NCBI RefSeq assembly: GCF_947331815.1
Contig: NZ_OX373462.1
Span: 2,369,362-2,433,361, forward strand
Source: Cyanobacterium sp. uoEpiScrs1
Lineage (GTDB): Bacteria > Cyanobacteriota > Cyanobacteriia > Cyanobacteriales > Microcystaceae
Direction of reading: 5' to 3'
Length of the DNA: 64,000 nt
The notes under the pieces are model-generated. The model was not told where the DNA came from. It did not search any database and saw only the letters and a program-made list of their open reading frames with translations. A program made the position numbers and the translations under genes. Below, piece after piece: positions 9,971-19,485 of the stretch (the stretch's first letter is position 1; each line of letters begins with the position of its first letter).

Positions 9971-11410
9971 GTGGCATTAATGATTGCAGGTGATCGCAGT
10001 AGTGCAGGGAAAACAACAGTTACCCTGGCACTACTTGCCTTTTTAGCATCCCAAAAACACCGAGTACAATCCTTCAAAGTAGGTCCCGATTATATCGATC
10101 CGATGTTTCACACTGCTATTACTGGTCGTTCCTGCCGTAATTTAGACCCCATTCTGACCTCTGAAACTTATATTCAATTGTGTTTTTCCAAACATTGCCA
10201 AGGAGTTGAATATGCCCTAGTTGAAGGGGTGATGGGTTTATTTGACGGTATTCCCTTAAACAAAGCAGATGACACAAGGTTTAAAGAAACAATTGTAAAA
10301 ACGCCGTCCAAGGAAAAAAGTTCGTTAGATTACGGAAGTACGGCTCATGTTGCTCGACTCTTGAACATCCCTGTGGTTCTTGTGATTGATTGTTCTCATT
10401 TATCGGGATCAGTAGCCGCAATTATTCATGGTTATAGTTCTTTTAACCCCCACCTTAATCTAGTAGGAGTTATTTTAAACCGTGTAGGTAGTGATCGCCA
10501 CCTATACCTACTTCAACAATCCCTGGATATACTTAATGTCTCTATTGTGGGAATTCTACGCCGTCAAGACTCTTTGACGATTCCTGACCGACATCTTGGT
10601 TTAATTCCCACTAATGAACTGAGTCACTTAAAGTCTTTATTTCAACAACTTGCCCATTTGGCTCAAACTGCTTTCAACTGGCAGTATCTTTTGCCATTAC
10701 TTAGTTCTTCTCATCTTGATTCCCTTACACCTCCACTCCTTCAGCCTATTATTCCTTCCTCTTCCATAAAAATTGCCGTTGCTAGTGATCACGCTTTCAA
10801 TTTTTACTATCAAGACAACCTAGATATCTTACGAACTTTGGGTGCACAGCTTATTAGCTGGAGTCCCCTAGAAGATGAAAACTTACCTAAAGGTATTCAT
10901 GGTCTCTATTTTGGGGGAGGGTTTCCCGAAATGTTTGCTCAAGAGCTTTCCCAGAATCATCGGGGACGAAAAGCGGTAAAAGCCGCGATTATTAATGGAA
11001 TACCGACCTATGCTGAATGTGGTGGATTAATGTATCTTTGTCAAAAAATTGTTGATTTTCAGTCTCAAGAATGGCCCATGGTGGGAATACTGCCAACTAC
11101 AGCCATAATGGGCAGAAATCTGGCTTTAGGTTATCGTCAAGCAACTGCTCTCCACGATAGCCCTTTGTTGACTACTGGACAAACAATTTTGGGGCACGAA
11201 TTTCACCGCTCACAGCTAACTTCTATATCTAAAAATCCTTTATTTTCTGTACGAAGTTGGTATTATAACTCATCTTTTTTGAAAGAAGGATGGAGAATAT
11301 ATCAGCTTCATGCTTCCTATATTCATCTTCATTTTGGTGAACGTTCTGACCTTCCTAGAAAATTTTTACGTCACTGTCTTGATTTTTTTAGGTCAAATAA
11401 GCTATATTAG
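9971..11410 (+). CDS. cbiA: Cobyrinate a,c-diamide synthase
   Basis: Glutamine-dependent amidation of the a and c side chains of cobyrinate in (pseudo)cobalamin synthesis. The 479-residue protein has both expected domains: an N-terminal BioD-like ATPase with P-loop GDRSSAGKTT (from residue 7), VEGVMGLFDG and VVLVIDCSH, and a C-terminal class I glutamine amidotransferase with GLYFGGGFPE and the nucleophile motif YAECGGLMYL near residue 348. The start is a GTG at 9971; it directly precedes ALMIAGDRSSAGKT and an in-frame TAA lies just upstream, so no longer start exists. No other cob/cbi gene is in the window. It is followed by the structured RNA element. Confidence 0.93.
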   Translation: MALMIAGDRSSAGKTTVTLALLAFLASQKHRVQSFKVGPDYIDPMFHTAITGRSCRNLDPILTSETYIQLCFSKHCQGVEYALVEGVMGLFDGIPLNKADDTRFKETIVKTPSKEKSSLDYGSTAHVARLLNIPVVLVIDCSHLSGSVAAIIHGYSSFNPHLNLVGVILNRVGSDRHLYLLQQSLDILNVSIVGILRRQDSLTIPDRHLGLIPTNELSHLKSLFQQLAHLAQTAFNWQYLLPLLSSSHLDSLTPPLLQPIIPSSSIKIAVASDHAFNFYYQDNLDILRTLGAQLISWSPLEDENLPKGIHGLYFGGGFPEMFAQELSQNHRGRKAVKAAIINGIPTYAECGGLMYLCQKIVDFQSQEWPMVGILPTTAIMGRNLALGYRQATALHDSPLLTTGQTILGHEFHRSQLTSISKNPLFSVRSWYYNSSFLKEGWRIYQLHASYIHLHFGERSDLPRKFLRHCLDFFRSNKLY

Positions 11411-11463
11411 TCATTGTTCAGATATTGAAGTTAGCCGTTTAGGTAATAAAGGAGGTGATGCCC

Positions 11464-11535
11464 ATGATTGAGAAAAGTAAGAGTGTGGGTCTCCTAGTTG
11501 AAGTTGGCCAGCTGTGCGCCGGAGCTGTCCTCTAG
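11464..11535 (+). CDS. Candidate 23-residue leader peptide
   Basis: A short frame beginning MIEKSKSVGLLVEVG and ending GAVL, preceded at ideal spacing (8 nt) by an unusually complete Shine-Dalgarno sequence. Translation would open the 5' half of the RNA rod described for 11446-11667. I do not recognise the peptide; it could be a leader, a small functional protein or a fortuitous frame inside a non-coding RNA. Confidence 0.35.
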   Translation: MIEKSKSVGLLVEVGQLCAGAVL

Positions 11536-11611
11536 TAATTGTTTTAATCATTCCATGATTGTTGCTAGTTTTCCTTCCGGCAGTTAGGTTCCAATCGGAA
11601 GACCCCTCTAA

Positions 11612-11666
11612 AATAACCCCGATAGCCCCAGCTGACATTACGTCAGCTGGGGCTATCGGGGTTATT
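11612..11666. terminator. 25-bp perfect GC-rich hairpin
   Basis: Arms 11612-11636 and 11642-11666 are perfectly complementary around a 5-base loop, with AATAACCCC outermost. There is no long T-tract after it on the plus strand. It is one of the strongest hairpins in the window and separates the structured RNA from the porin promoter. Confidence 0.75.
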
Positions 11667-11710
11667 CTGCAAAATGAAAGTTTTTAATATCAAAAAAAAT
11701 AATCATAAAT

Positions 11711-11745
11711 AAAAATATACACAAGATAAACTTATGTATATTTTT
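11711..11745. promoter_or_regulatory. Inverted repeat just upstream of the porin -10
   Basis: AAAAATATACA (11711-11721) and its complement (11735-11745) lie about 17 bases upstream of the TATAAT box, overlapping where the -35 would be. It may be an operator or a weak second terminator. Confidence 0.35.
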
Positions 11746-11761
11746 ATCTAAAAAAGCTGTG

Positions 11762-11767
11762 TATAAT
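11762..11767 (+). promoter_or_regulatory. Porin promoter -10 (TATAAT)
   Basis: A consensus TATAAT lies 67 nt before the chosen porin start codon. No good -35 is visible, which is common in cyanobacterial promoters. Confidence 0.45.
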
Positions 11768-11833
11768 GGGATGAGAAGTAAGTACTATGAGACTTTTCAT
11801 AGTCAATCTATAAGGTGTGAGGAAAAGCTGAAA

Positions 11834-13831
11834 ATGCTTAGACCATTTTGGAAATCATTGTTAGTTAGTCCAGCCCTGTTGGGAATGGCTTTAGCCGTCT
11901 CACCCGCTGCAACGGCAGCCGAAACCAAGTCACAGGCTGGAGTTGCCCAGAACGAAGCGATGGGCTTTGAGATTGCCCAAGTTGAGCAATCTCAGTTAAT
12001 CGAACAGCTAGAAACATACAGCAACGGAGATGGACTGGAAACTAACCAACAGGTAACCAGCGTTAGCGAACTGCGGGATGTGTCTCCTACTGACTGGGCT
12101 TATGAAGCTCTTCGTAGTTTAGTTGAACGTTATGGTTGTATTGTTGGTTATCCTGACCGTACCTTTCGGGGTAATCGTGCCACCTCCCGTTGGGAATTTG
12201 CCGCAGGGTTAAATGCTTGTTTGAACACTATGGAGCGTCTGATCCAAGAGAACGTGGCAGTTCTAAGGGAGGATATTGAGAAACTCAAGCGGTTAATGCA
12301 GGAATTCGAAGCAGAACTTGCTGCTTTAGGCGCACGGGTTGATAACCTAGAAGGTCGAGTAGCTTTCTTGGAAGATCATCAATTCTCTACTACTACAAAA
12401 TTGGTCGGGGAAGTTATATTCGCTGTTACTGGAGCAGGTGGTAGCCGTTCGTCTGAGGATAACCAAGCCGTTCTACAAGATAGAATTCGCTTAAGCTTCA
12501 ACAGCAGTTTCAGCGGAGAAGACCTCTTAGTAACACGTTTATCTGCTAGTACAGGGACTGGAAGTAATCGTTTTACTATGAACCAGCCTGATCTACGCGT
12601 AATTAATCCCGATACAGGTCAACCTATTGGGATTTCTCTTGAGGAGAATACTATCGTTAACCCTACCGCTACCCAAACCTTTAATATTGGGCCGCGGCGT
12701 AATGAAGAAGACAACGACGTTGTGATTGACTGGGTGGGTTACTATGCTCCAGTTGAAATCTTTAACAACTTCAAGATTGATACCTATGTATCTGCTTGGG
12801 GTGGTAAGTGGTACGACTTTGTTCCTACTTTGAACCCCTTCTTCGAAGATTTTGACGGTGGTAAGGGTTCCTTAAGTACCTTTTCTCAACGTAACCCCAT
12901 CTACCGGATTGGGGGTGGTGCTGGTGCTGGTGCTAGTGTCCAGCTTGACTGGTTAGATAACGTTCTCGGTCCCACATCGATCAGTTTCGGTTATTTAGCA
13001 GGAACCCCCAACAGTCCTTGTGTGAATGGTGATGGTGGTAGTAAGTGTAACAGTGGCAAAAGCACTAACCCTGCAACCGGCAAACCCTACGCTGAAAGTG
13101 ATGGAGGTAACGGTCTATTCAATGGTAACTACGGTGCTTTAGCTCAGATCAATACCAATATTTTTGACAGTGTAAACATTGGTTTTACTTATGTTCACGC
13201 TTACCACAAACCCGATAGCCCCATCTTCGGTGAAGGTATTAATAAGGGTCCTGGAATTGTCGGTACTTCCATTGCTAACGGTTCTCGTTCCACTCTAAAT
13301 AATGCTTTTGCTGGTGGAAGTGTAGGAGATCCAGGAACTAGTACTAGCTCCTTTAATGGTAGTGGACGTAACTCTCTAGATGGACTTGAAGTTAATCCTT
13401 TTGACTGGGGCGGTAAAGTCACTAACAGTTATGGTGTTGCTGGTACTTGGCGCCCCTATGATTGGGTTAACTTCAGCGCATTTGGTTCATTCCACAACGT
13501 TCGCTATCTTGGCCGTGGTATGAGTGCTGAACTTTGGACTGGTGGCGGTGGCTTCGCCTTCCCCGACTTGTTCAAAGAAGGTAACTTATTAGGTGTATTT
13601 GCCGGAGTTCAACCTTATCAGGGTGATAGTGATCGTCCCACCACTGCTAAGTATCACGCATTACCTCTGCAAAACCCTGTAACAGTTGAAGTGTTCTATC
13701 GCTATCAAGTTACGGACAATATTTCTCTAACTCCTGGTGTAATTTGGATCTCCAAACCTGAGCAATTTGTGAATAAGCAAGGATCTGACGGTGAGGTCGT
13801 TGGAACTCTTCGAGGTACCTTTTCTTTCTAG
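11834..13831 (+). CDS. SomA/OprB-type outer-membrane porin (iron uptake porin family)
   Basis: Beta-barrel outer-membrane channel of the cyanobacterial SomA/OprB family, some members of which pass inorganic ions including iron. From the ATG at 11834 it is 665 residues: a signal peptide MLRPFWKSLLVSPALLG... with cleavage near residue 28, an S-layer homology domain around residues 78-130 (SPTDWAYEALRSLVERYG, GYPDRTFRGN) that anchors to the cell wall, a coiled coil at about 135-180, then a Gly/Asn/aromatic-rich barrel ending in the outer-membrane signature GTLRGTFSF with a terminal Phe. I reject the in-frame start 25 codons earlier because it precedes the signal peptide and lies on the -10 box. 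GGCGGT-rich tracts encode Gly runs. Codon choice looks less AT-biased than in its neighbours, as expected for a highly expressed gene. Confidence 0.93.
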   Translation: MLRPFWKSLLVSPALLGMALAVSPAATAAETKSQAGVAQNEAMGFEIAQVEQSQLIEQLETYSNGDGLETNQQVTSVSELRDVSPTDWAYEALRSLVERYGCIVGYPDRTFRGNRATSRWEFAAGLNACLNTMERLIQENVAVLREDIEKLKRLMQEFEAELAALGARVDNLEGRVAFLEDHQFSTTTKLVGEVIFAVTGAGGSRSSEDNQAVLQDRIRLSFNSSFSGEDLLVTRLSASTGTGSNRFTMNQPDLRVINPDTGQPIGISLEENTIVNPTATQTFNIGPRRNEEDNDVVIDWVGYYAPVEIFNNFKIDTYVSAWGGKWYDFVPTLNPFFEDFDGGKGSLSTFSQRNPIYRIGGGAGAGASVQLDWLDNVLGPTSISFGYLAGTPNSPCVNGDGGSKCNSGKSTNPATGKPYAESDGGNGLFNGNYGALAQINTNIFDSVNIGFTYVHAYHKPDSPIFGEGINKGPGIVGTSIANGSRSTLNNAFAGGSVGDPGTSTSSFNGSGRNSLDGLEVNPFDWGGKVTNSYGVAGTWRPYDWVNFSAFGSFHNVRYLGRGMSAELWTGGGGFAFPDLFKEGNLLGVFAGVQPYQGDSDRPTTAKYHALPLQNPVTVEVFYRYQVTDNISLTPGVIWISKPEQFVNKQGSDGEVVGTLRGTFSF

Positions 13832-13851
13832 ATTTAATCTAGTGTAGTGCA

Positions 13852-13892
13852 AAATAAAAAGCCCTGCTAATAACAGTAGGGCTTTTTATTTT
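13852..13892 (+). terminator. Terminator after porin
   Basis: AAATAAAAAGCCCT and AGGGCTTTTTATTT form a hairpin with flanking A and T tracts, 20 nt after the stop: a classical rho-independent terminator. Confidence 0.9.
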
Positions 13893-14077
13893 ATGTCCTT
13901 AAATTAAGAACGTGGAATTTAGGATTATTGTGCGTTGGAAATGAAATATCTCTAAAATAGAATATTTGAATAATTTATGAGAAATATTTTTCAAATTTTT
14001 ATTAAAATAAAACCTTACTCTACTCTTAAAAAAGTCTAACTCCTCAATTGTTGCTAGTGGCTTTGTTGAACATTAAC

Positions 14078-14461
14078 TTAGTCTTGTATATACTTCGTTC
14101 CCTTAATTAGTGCAATTTCAGCACGAATAAATTCGCGTCCTAAATAAGCTGCATGGTCTAACATAGTGATTGGACAAGGTTTAATTTCTTCAAAAATTTT
14201 GATAGACAATTCTTTAGCTGTTCTTCCTCTATAAATTGTCTCAAAAGTACGTTCAACTTCTCCATCACAAGCAATTATCTTACCAGTTTTGGGATCGGCA
14301 GCTAGCCCTTGTTCATTAATAACATTAGTAAAATGTTTAGCACAAATTAATTGCTTCTCACGCTCAAGATAAATAATAAAGTATCCACCAGGATCAAGAG
14401 AAATAAAACGTCTTGACAATTCGTTATCAATAGAACTGATTTTTGCTAGTGTTTGAGTCAT
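14078..14461 (-). CDS. DUF4346 family protein
   Basis: A 127-residue protein I place in the DUF4346 family found in cyanobacteria; no biochemical role is established. Recognisable stretches are LDPGGYFIIYLEREKQLICA, GLAADPKTGKIIACDGEVER and the C-terminal DHAAYLGREFIRAEIALIKG, in which the YLGRE segment is strongly family-like. There is no signal peptide or membrane segment, so it is probably cytosolic. It lies 91 nt downstream of pyk on the same strand with no hairpin obvious between them, so it could be expressed from the pyk transcript. ATG at 14461 is the natural start. Confidence 0.8.
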   Translation of the reverse strand: MTQTLAKISSIDNELSRRFISLDPGGYFIIYLEREKQLICAKHFTNVINEQGLAADPKTGKIIACDGEVERTFETIYRGRTAKELSIKIFEEIKPCPITMLDHAAYLGREFIRAEIALIKGTKYIQD

Positions 14462-14552
14462 TGGGATAAAGCTCTATTTTTGATAAGAATAAAATTAATG
14501 ATTCTGATTAATAAAATAGGTCAGATAAGGTTGATTACTTTTTCTTAACCAT

Positions 14553-16331
14553 TTAAAACAATTCGTTTCCATTGCCCCTAGCTATAGCCCCAGAATAAAC
14601 GTAGCCTTTTTCAGCATCTAGAGTTACAATTGCCCCTTCACGAATAATTTTGGTGGCATCTCTCATAGCGACAATGACAGGAACTCCTAAACGAATTCCA
14701 ATGACTGCGGCATGACTAGTAAGACTTGGTTCTTCAGTAATAATACCTGAAGCTTTTCGCATCATTTCTACAAAATCAGCATTAGTTTGGGGGACTACTA
14801 GAATATCTCCTGCCTTAAAATCTCCTAACTCGCGAGAATTATAAGCGATTCTTGCCCGCCCACTGGCGGAAGCCTGTCCAATTCCTACTCCCTTTCCTAA
14901 AATGGCCTTGACCATTTCTATTTTAATTAAATCTGTTGAGCCTGCGACTCCCTGGAGAGTTCCAGCTGTCATCACCACTAAATCCCCATCTTGGACTAGC
15001 CGATTTTCCTGTGCAATATTAATAGCCGATTGAAATGTCTGACTAGGAGAAGGAAAATCTAGAACCAACAAAGACTTAACTCCCCATACTAACTGTAACT
15101 GTCGGGCTACATCTACATGGGCAGTAATAGCCAAAATGGGCCTGGGGGGACGAAACTTAGAAACATTGCGTGCCGTTGATCCTGTTTTTGTTAGAGTCAT
15201 AATAGCTGCTGCATCTAATTCCTGAGCAATTTGACCAACAGCTGAAGAAATAGCATTAGTTATCGATTGTTTGGGATTAGAAGAAGGTTTTATTAAGACA
15301 GGTTCTTGTTCCATGCGTTCAGCGATAGTGGCCATAGTAGCTACTGCTTCGACAGGATATTTACCAACCGCTGTTTCATTGGAAAGCATCACCGCATCGG
15401 TTCCATCGAGAATAGCATTTGCCACATCTGAGACTTCAGCGCGAGTAGGTCGGGGATTATTGACCATACTATCCAACATTTGGGTGGCTGTTATTACTGG
15501 AATTCCTAATTTGTTGGCTGTGAGAATTAGACGTTTTTGAAGAATTGGTACATCTTCTGCTGGCAACTCCACTCCTAAATCTCCCCTGGCCACCATTACT
15601 CCATTACAGAGAGTGAGAATCTCCTCCATGGCTTCGATCGCTTCATGTTTTTCAATCTTAGCGATAACTGGAACTGCTTTCCCTGCATTAGTAATTAAGT
15701 CCTTAATTTCTAATATGTCCTGGGGATTACGAACAAAACTAAGGGCAACCCAATCTACTCCTTGATCGAGCCCAAACATCAAATCGGTTTTGTCTTTAGC
15801 TGTTAATGCTTTAACCGATAGATAAACTCCTGGAAAGTTAACTCCTTTATTGCTGGAAAGTACCCCTCCAACTACTACTCGACAGTGTAATTCTTGATTA
15901 ATGCGATCAACTTTTTCTACTCGCATTTCTACTTTGCCATCATCGAGGAGAATCTTCGCTCCATTAGGAACTTCATCAGTTAGATGTTCGTAGCTAACGT
16001 AGCTAATTTCTGAGTTACATTCAACTTTACGACTAGTGAGAATAAAGGGATCACCGTTTTTTAGATTTATAGATTCACAAGCAAATTTACCAAGGCGAAT
16101 TTTAGGACCTTGTAGATCCTGTAGAATACCCACAGGTTCATTGAGTTCAAAGGCTGTTTGACGAATGAGGCGAATTGTATGTTGATGGTAATCGTGATCA
16201 CCGTGGGAAAAGTTTAGACGAAAGGTTGTAGCACCAGCTAGAATAAGCTTTCGCAGCACCTCTTTATTCTGGGTGGACGGGCCAACGGTGGCAACAATTT
16301 TAGTTCGACGAAATAAAGTGCGCGGTTGCAT
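14553..16331 (-). CDS. pyk: Pyruvate kinase with C-terminal PEP-utiliser domain
   Basis: Transfers phosphate from phosphoenolpyruvate to ADP, yielding pyruvate for the pyruvate dehydrogenase encoded partly by pdhB in this window. The 592-residue length is the long cyanobacterial/Gram-positive form: the catalytic barrel (MQPRTLFRRTKIVATVGPST at the start, VARGDLGVELP, IPVITATQMLDSM), the alpha/beta C-domain (LTKTGSTARNVSKFRP), then a swivelling PEP-utiliser-like tail containing EEPSLTSHAAVIGIRLGVPVIV. All expected blocks are intact. ATG at 16331 is at the family N-terminus. Lower glycolysis is kept although glgX is dead, suggesting carbon arrives as sugar or triose rather than from stored glycogen. 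Confidence 0.97.
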   Translation of the reverse strand: MQPRTLFRRTKIVATVGPSTQNKEVLRKLILAGATTFRLNFSHGDHDYHQHTIRLIRQTAFELNEPVGILQDLQGPKIRLGKFACESINLKNGDPFILTSRKVECNSEISYVSYEHLTDEVPNGAKILLDDGKVEMRVEKVDRINQELHCRVVVGGVLSSNKGVNFPGVYLSVKALTAKDKTDLMFGLDQGVDWVALSFVRNPQDILEIKDLITNAGKAVPVIAKIEKHEAIEAMEEILTLCNGVMVARGDLGVELPAEDVPILQKRLILTANKLGIPVITATQMLDSMVNNPRPTRAEVSDVANAILDGTDAVMLSNETAVGKYPVEAVATMATIAERMEQEPVLIKPSSNPKQSITNAISSAVGQIAQELDAAAIMTLTKTGSTARNVSKFRPPRPILAITAHVDVARQLQLVWGVKSLLVLDFPSPSQTFQSAINIAQENRLVQDGDLVVMTAGTLQGVAGSTDLIKIEMVKAILGKGVGIGQASASGRARIAYNSRELGDFKAGDILVVPQTNADFVEMMRKASGIITEEPSLTSHAAVIGIRLGVPVIVAMRDATKIIREGAIVTLDAEKGYVYSGAIARGNGNELF

Positions 16332-16440
16332 AGAGATACTAAGATCCTAGAGTCGAGGATGGATCGTGTTCTTATAAATAATAGTTTTCCTTGCCTATCC
16401 TCTCATAGATTGAACTATAAATCATGCAATTTCTCTATAT

Positions 16441-16493
16441 TTTTTAGCCCACAAAGCTGTATTATTACGTAATACAGCTTTGTGGGCTAAAAA
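16441..16493. terminator. Orphan bidirectional terminator hairpin
   Basis: A 24-bp perfect stem (16441-16464 with 16470-16493) begins with five T and ends with five A, so it would work in both directions. It sits 110 bases upstream of pyk and has no gene feeding into it. Confidence 0.75.
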
Positions 16494-17158
16494 ATAAAAC
16501 AGAGAATATGTTAAATATAATATAGAACTATCGAAATTATTACAGAAAATACAGTATAAAATTCAATTAATAACTCTGTACTTATTACTTTTTTTAACCC
16601 TTGATATTTAATAATTAATCTTTTAATACAAATATATTTCGTATTTTCTTTTTATAATAAGTAAACTATTAATGACTAAATATGAATTTTTATCCTATAA
16701 ACTAATATGATAAAACCACGGAATATATTTTTTACAAAAAGTAAATACTTAAGTGTTCATCATCAGGTAGTTATTTGACAAACTAATTAAACAATATTAT
16801 TTATACTAAGTAGTTAGAAAAATAAACAATACTATATTCCGTAAATTTAAATATCATCATTGAGCAGTAATATATTTAGAGTATAAAATACTCTAGTGAT
16901 TATCATGGTTTTAAAAATAGATCATGCAAAAAATCATAGGTATTAACTTAAATTTAAACATTATTTAAAAGAATAAAAAAGTAATTATTTATATAAAAAA
17001 TCAATAAAATACTAAACAAATAATATTAGTAATTGGGTATAAACTTTTTGTAAAATATAAAAAATAGTCTAGCTATATTAGCTAGTTCTTAAAAGAGTTA
17101 AACTAACTTACAATACAATATAAATAGGCACAAAGGATGTAAATTAACTTCCTGGTGT

Positions 17159-17193
17159 AAAATATTGTTTATTTCAAAAATAAACAATATTTT
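17159..17193. terminator. Orphan AT-rich hairpin
   Basis: AAAATATTGTTTATT (17159-17173) is perfectly complementary to 17179-17193 around a 5-base loop. No gene flanks it closely. Confidence 0.55.
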
Positions 17194-17756
17194 GCTTAAA
17201 AATAAATAATCAATCAACCTTAATTGATTACTATGGTAGTAACACTATCTACTGTATAAATAAGTTATCTTAACTGGATACAGGTAAGTATTTATAAAAA
17301 CCAGACAGAATAAAAGTAAATGAAATTTTTATACGATAAATCAATCAGCAGATATCTTAACTTAAGATATATCAATAATAAAAGTATATACTAATTTATT
17401 TTAAAAAAAACTTACTATTTATTAGCAATAATCCTAAAGAAAAGATAATTAATTTTTACAATTTTTTTGTATAATTTTTTACTTAAGTTAATATTTAATG
17501 ATATTTATTTGTAGTATATATTTATGTAATAATATTGAATTATTTAATACTAAAATTAGTCGATAATTTTTTCTGAAAAAGAATAAATTTAATGCTTTAC
17601 TTTTTTAAAATTCTAGGTTTGTACTGATTGATTTAAAACGTATATAATATATGACACTCATTTTATTTATTCTAGATAATTTATATGATGCGCAATTTGT
17701 CAATTCGTAATTCCTGTGTTTATAATACTAAGAAGTTCAAAGGTGTGAAGAGGTCT

Positions 17757-18773
17757 ATGGCTATTCAATTGCGACAAGCACTCAAAGTGGGAACTTATAT
17801 CATCAGTCAACGTTTATTGGCTCGTCAACGTTTTCCCTTAGTATTGATGTTAGAACCCCTATTTCGTTGTAATCTGGCCTGTTCAGGATGTGGAAAAATT
17901 CAACATCCACCAGAAATTCTTAAGCGCAACCTGACTCCAGAAGAATGTTTTGCTGCAGTAGAAGAATGTGGTGTACCAGTAGTATCTATTGCAGGAGGAG
18001 AACCTTTATTACATCCGCAAATTGACAAAATTATTGAAGGGTTGGTGCACCGTAAAAAGTTTGTTTATTTATGTACTAATGCTCTCTTATTGGAGAAAAG
18101 TCTCGAAAAATTTGTACCATCTCCTTATTTAACTTTTAGTGTTCATCTTGATGGTTTACAAAAAAAACATGATGAATTTGTTGATCGCCAAGGAGTCTTT
18201 GATAAAGCGATTATCGGAATTAAGGCAGCGAAAGCAAAAGGGTTTAGAGTAACTACAAATACAACGGTTTTTAAAGGATCGGATCCACAAGAAATGCAGG
18301 AATTTTTTGATTTTCTTGATAGATTAGGAACTGATGGTATTATGATTTCTCCAGGTTATAGTTATGAATGGGCTCCCGAGCAAGATAACTTCTTAAAACG
18401 GGAACAGACTAAGAAGTTATTCAAGGAAATCTTGACTCCTTGGAAGTTAGGTAAAAAGAAATGGAATTTTAATCACAATCCTCTATTTTTAGATTTTCTG
18501 TTAGGAGAGAAAGATTATGAATGCACTCCCTGGGGAAGTCCCAGTTATAGTGTCCTGGGTTGGCAAAAACCCTGCTATCTTTTGAACGAAGGTCATCATA
18601 CAACCTTTAAAGAACTATTAGAAGAAACTAAGTGGGACAATTATGGTCACAAAAGTGGTAATCCCCAATGTGTTGATTGCATGGTGCATTGTGGTTATGA
18701 ACCCACTGCCGCTGTAGATGCAATGAAACCTGCTAATATGGGACGTGCTTTGGAAAGTATATTTAGTGCTTAA
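17757..18773 (+). CDS. hpnH: Adenosyl-hopane synthase HpnH (radical SAM)
   Basis: Radical SAM enzyme that attaches the adenosyl group to a C30 hopene/hopane, the first step of extended (C35) hopanoid synthesis, affecting membrane order. The [4Fe-4S] motif is CX3CX2C at residues 38, 42 and 45 ([12 protein letters not shown]), followed by the SAM-binding [11 protein letters not shown] and the SVHLDG strand. A C-terminal cysteine cluster ([12 protein letters not shown]) belongs to the HpnH family. I choose the ATG at 17757 ([14 protein letters not shown], 338 residues), which has AAGAGG just upstream and is the family's usual start; an in-frame ATG at 17685 would add 24 unconserved residues. No other hopanoid gene is in view. 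A terminator follows. Confidence 0.94.
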   Translation: MAIQLRQALKVGTYIISQRLLARQRFPLVLMLEPLFRCNLACSGCGKIQHPPEILKRNLTPEECFAAVEECGVPVVSIAGGEPLLHPQIDKIIEGLVHRKKFVYLCTNALLLEKSLEKFVPSPYLTFSVHLDGLQKKHDEFVDRQGVFDKAIIGIKAAKAKGFRVTTNTTVFKGSDPQEMQEFFDFLDRLGTDGIMISPGYSYEWAPEQDNFLKREQTKKLFKEILTPWKLGKKKWNFNHNPLFLDFLLGEKDYECTPWGSPSYSVLGWQKPCYLLNEGHHTTFKELLEETKWDNYGHKSGNPQCVDCMVHCGYEPTAAVDAMKPANMGRALESIFSA

Positions 18774-18819
18774 GGTTTATTTAAAATAGATTTTTTGAAA
18801 TCAGATAGTTTTATGTTAG

Positions 18820-18844
18820 CCTAGGAGTTCTTCCTAGGTTTTTT
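18820..18844 (+). terminator. Terminator after hpnH
   Basis: CCTAGGA-GTTCT-TCCTAGG followed by six T: a textbook rho-independent terminator 46 nt past the stop. Confidence 0.9.
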
Positions 18845-19485
18845 ATACAAATAAATAACACTGTCTTATACAATGTATAAATACATGAAAACTCTTAACT
18901 CATAAAAAATATATAAATTATTTTAGTTTAATAAGTTTAAATAAATTTCAATAGTAACAATACTATTAGTTGTTATTAAATTAATATTTATTTTGTATAG
19001 TTTCAATAGTGTTTGAATTTTTTTGTTTAATTTTTGAGCAATTAACCCCCTGATTTTATACCAAGTAGCAAAAATTTTTTTATTTATAAAATTTATCCAT
19101 AAGATAATTAACTAGCCTCTAGAGCTAGAGTTGGTATCTCACATTTTTCTTAGAACACGTTACCTAATAATTCATCATTTTATTTTTTTATATTCTTTAT
19201 ATTTCTTGTTTGATTTTATAAAATAAAGTGTATTAATTTCAGTAAGTCTTTAGTCATTTTCTTTTTTATTAGAGTTGTTTAATATCCTTATTTTTAGTTT
19301 AATAGTAGTTACAATTAAGTTTAAGTTAAACCTAATTTAGGTACATGTTGTTTTTACTATTGTTAAAAAGGTTTTAAATGTGGTAATTATTTTAAATTCT
19401 ATAAAATAGATTAATACTACATTAATATCTGAATATTTATCAATATATTAAAATTTTATATTTTTGACTTAAAAAGGAGAATAAA

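Larger units (their letters stand above)
11446..11667 (+). ncRNA. Highly structured RNA / leader-peptide element with terminator
   Basis: This segment is much richer in G+C than the surrounding intergenic DNA. AAAGGAGGTGAT at 11448-11459 matches the complement of the 16S anti-Shine-Dalgarno end over 12 bases and sits before an ATG at 11464 with a 23-codon frame (MIEKSKSVGLLVEVG..., stop TAG 11533-11535). The RNA can also fold into one nested rod: GGGTCT (11487) with AGACCC (11600), TTGG (11504) with CCAA (11591), GCCGGA (11518) with TCCGGC (11576), CTAGTAA (11532) with TTGCTAG (11562), and AATCAT (11546) with ATGATT (11555). GGAGG (11451-11455) can pair with 11605-11609, hiding the ribosome site. 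A 25-bp hairpin follows. It may be a 6S-like rod RNA or an attenuating leader; I do not recognise a named family. Confidence 0.55.
16332..17756. other. 1.4-kb gene-free region with two orphan hairpins
   Basis: Extremely AT-rich. It contains the pyk and hpnH upstream regions and two terminator-like hairpins (16441-16493 and 17159-17193) that follow no gene on either strand. No frame or RNA gene is identifiable. It looks like the remains of at least one deleted gene. Confidence 0.65.

Noticed and set aside
11411..11638. 75-codon minus-strand frame across the structured element
   Set aside because: Its composition comes from the stems of the RNA element; it begins inside the terminator hairpin and has no ribosome site or family resemblance.
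11411..11660. Assigning the structured element outright to 6S RNA, tmRNA or a riboswitch
   Set aside because: No diagnostic conserved core of these families could be recognised by eye; only the rod shape suggests 6S.
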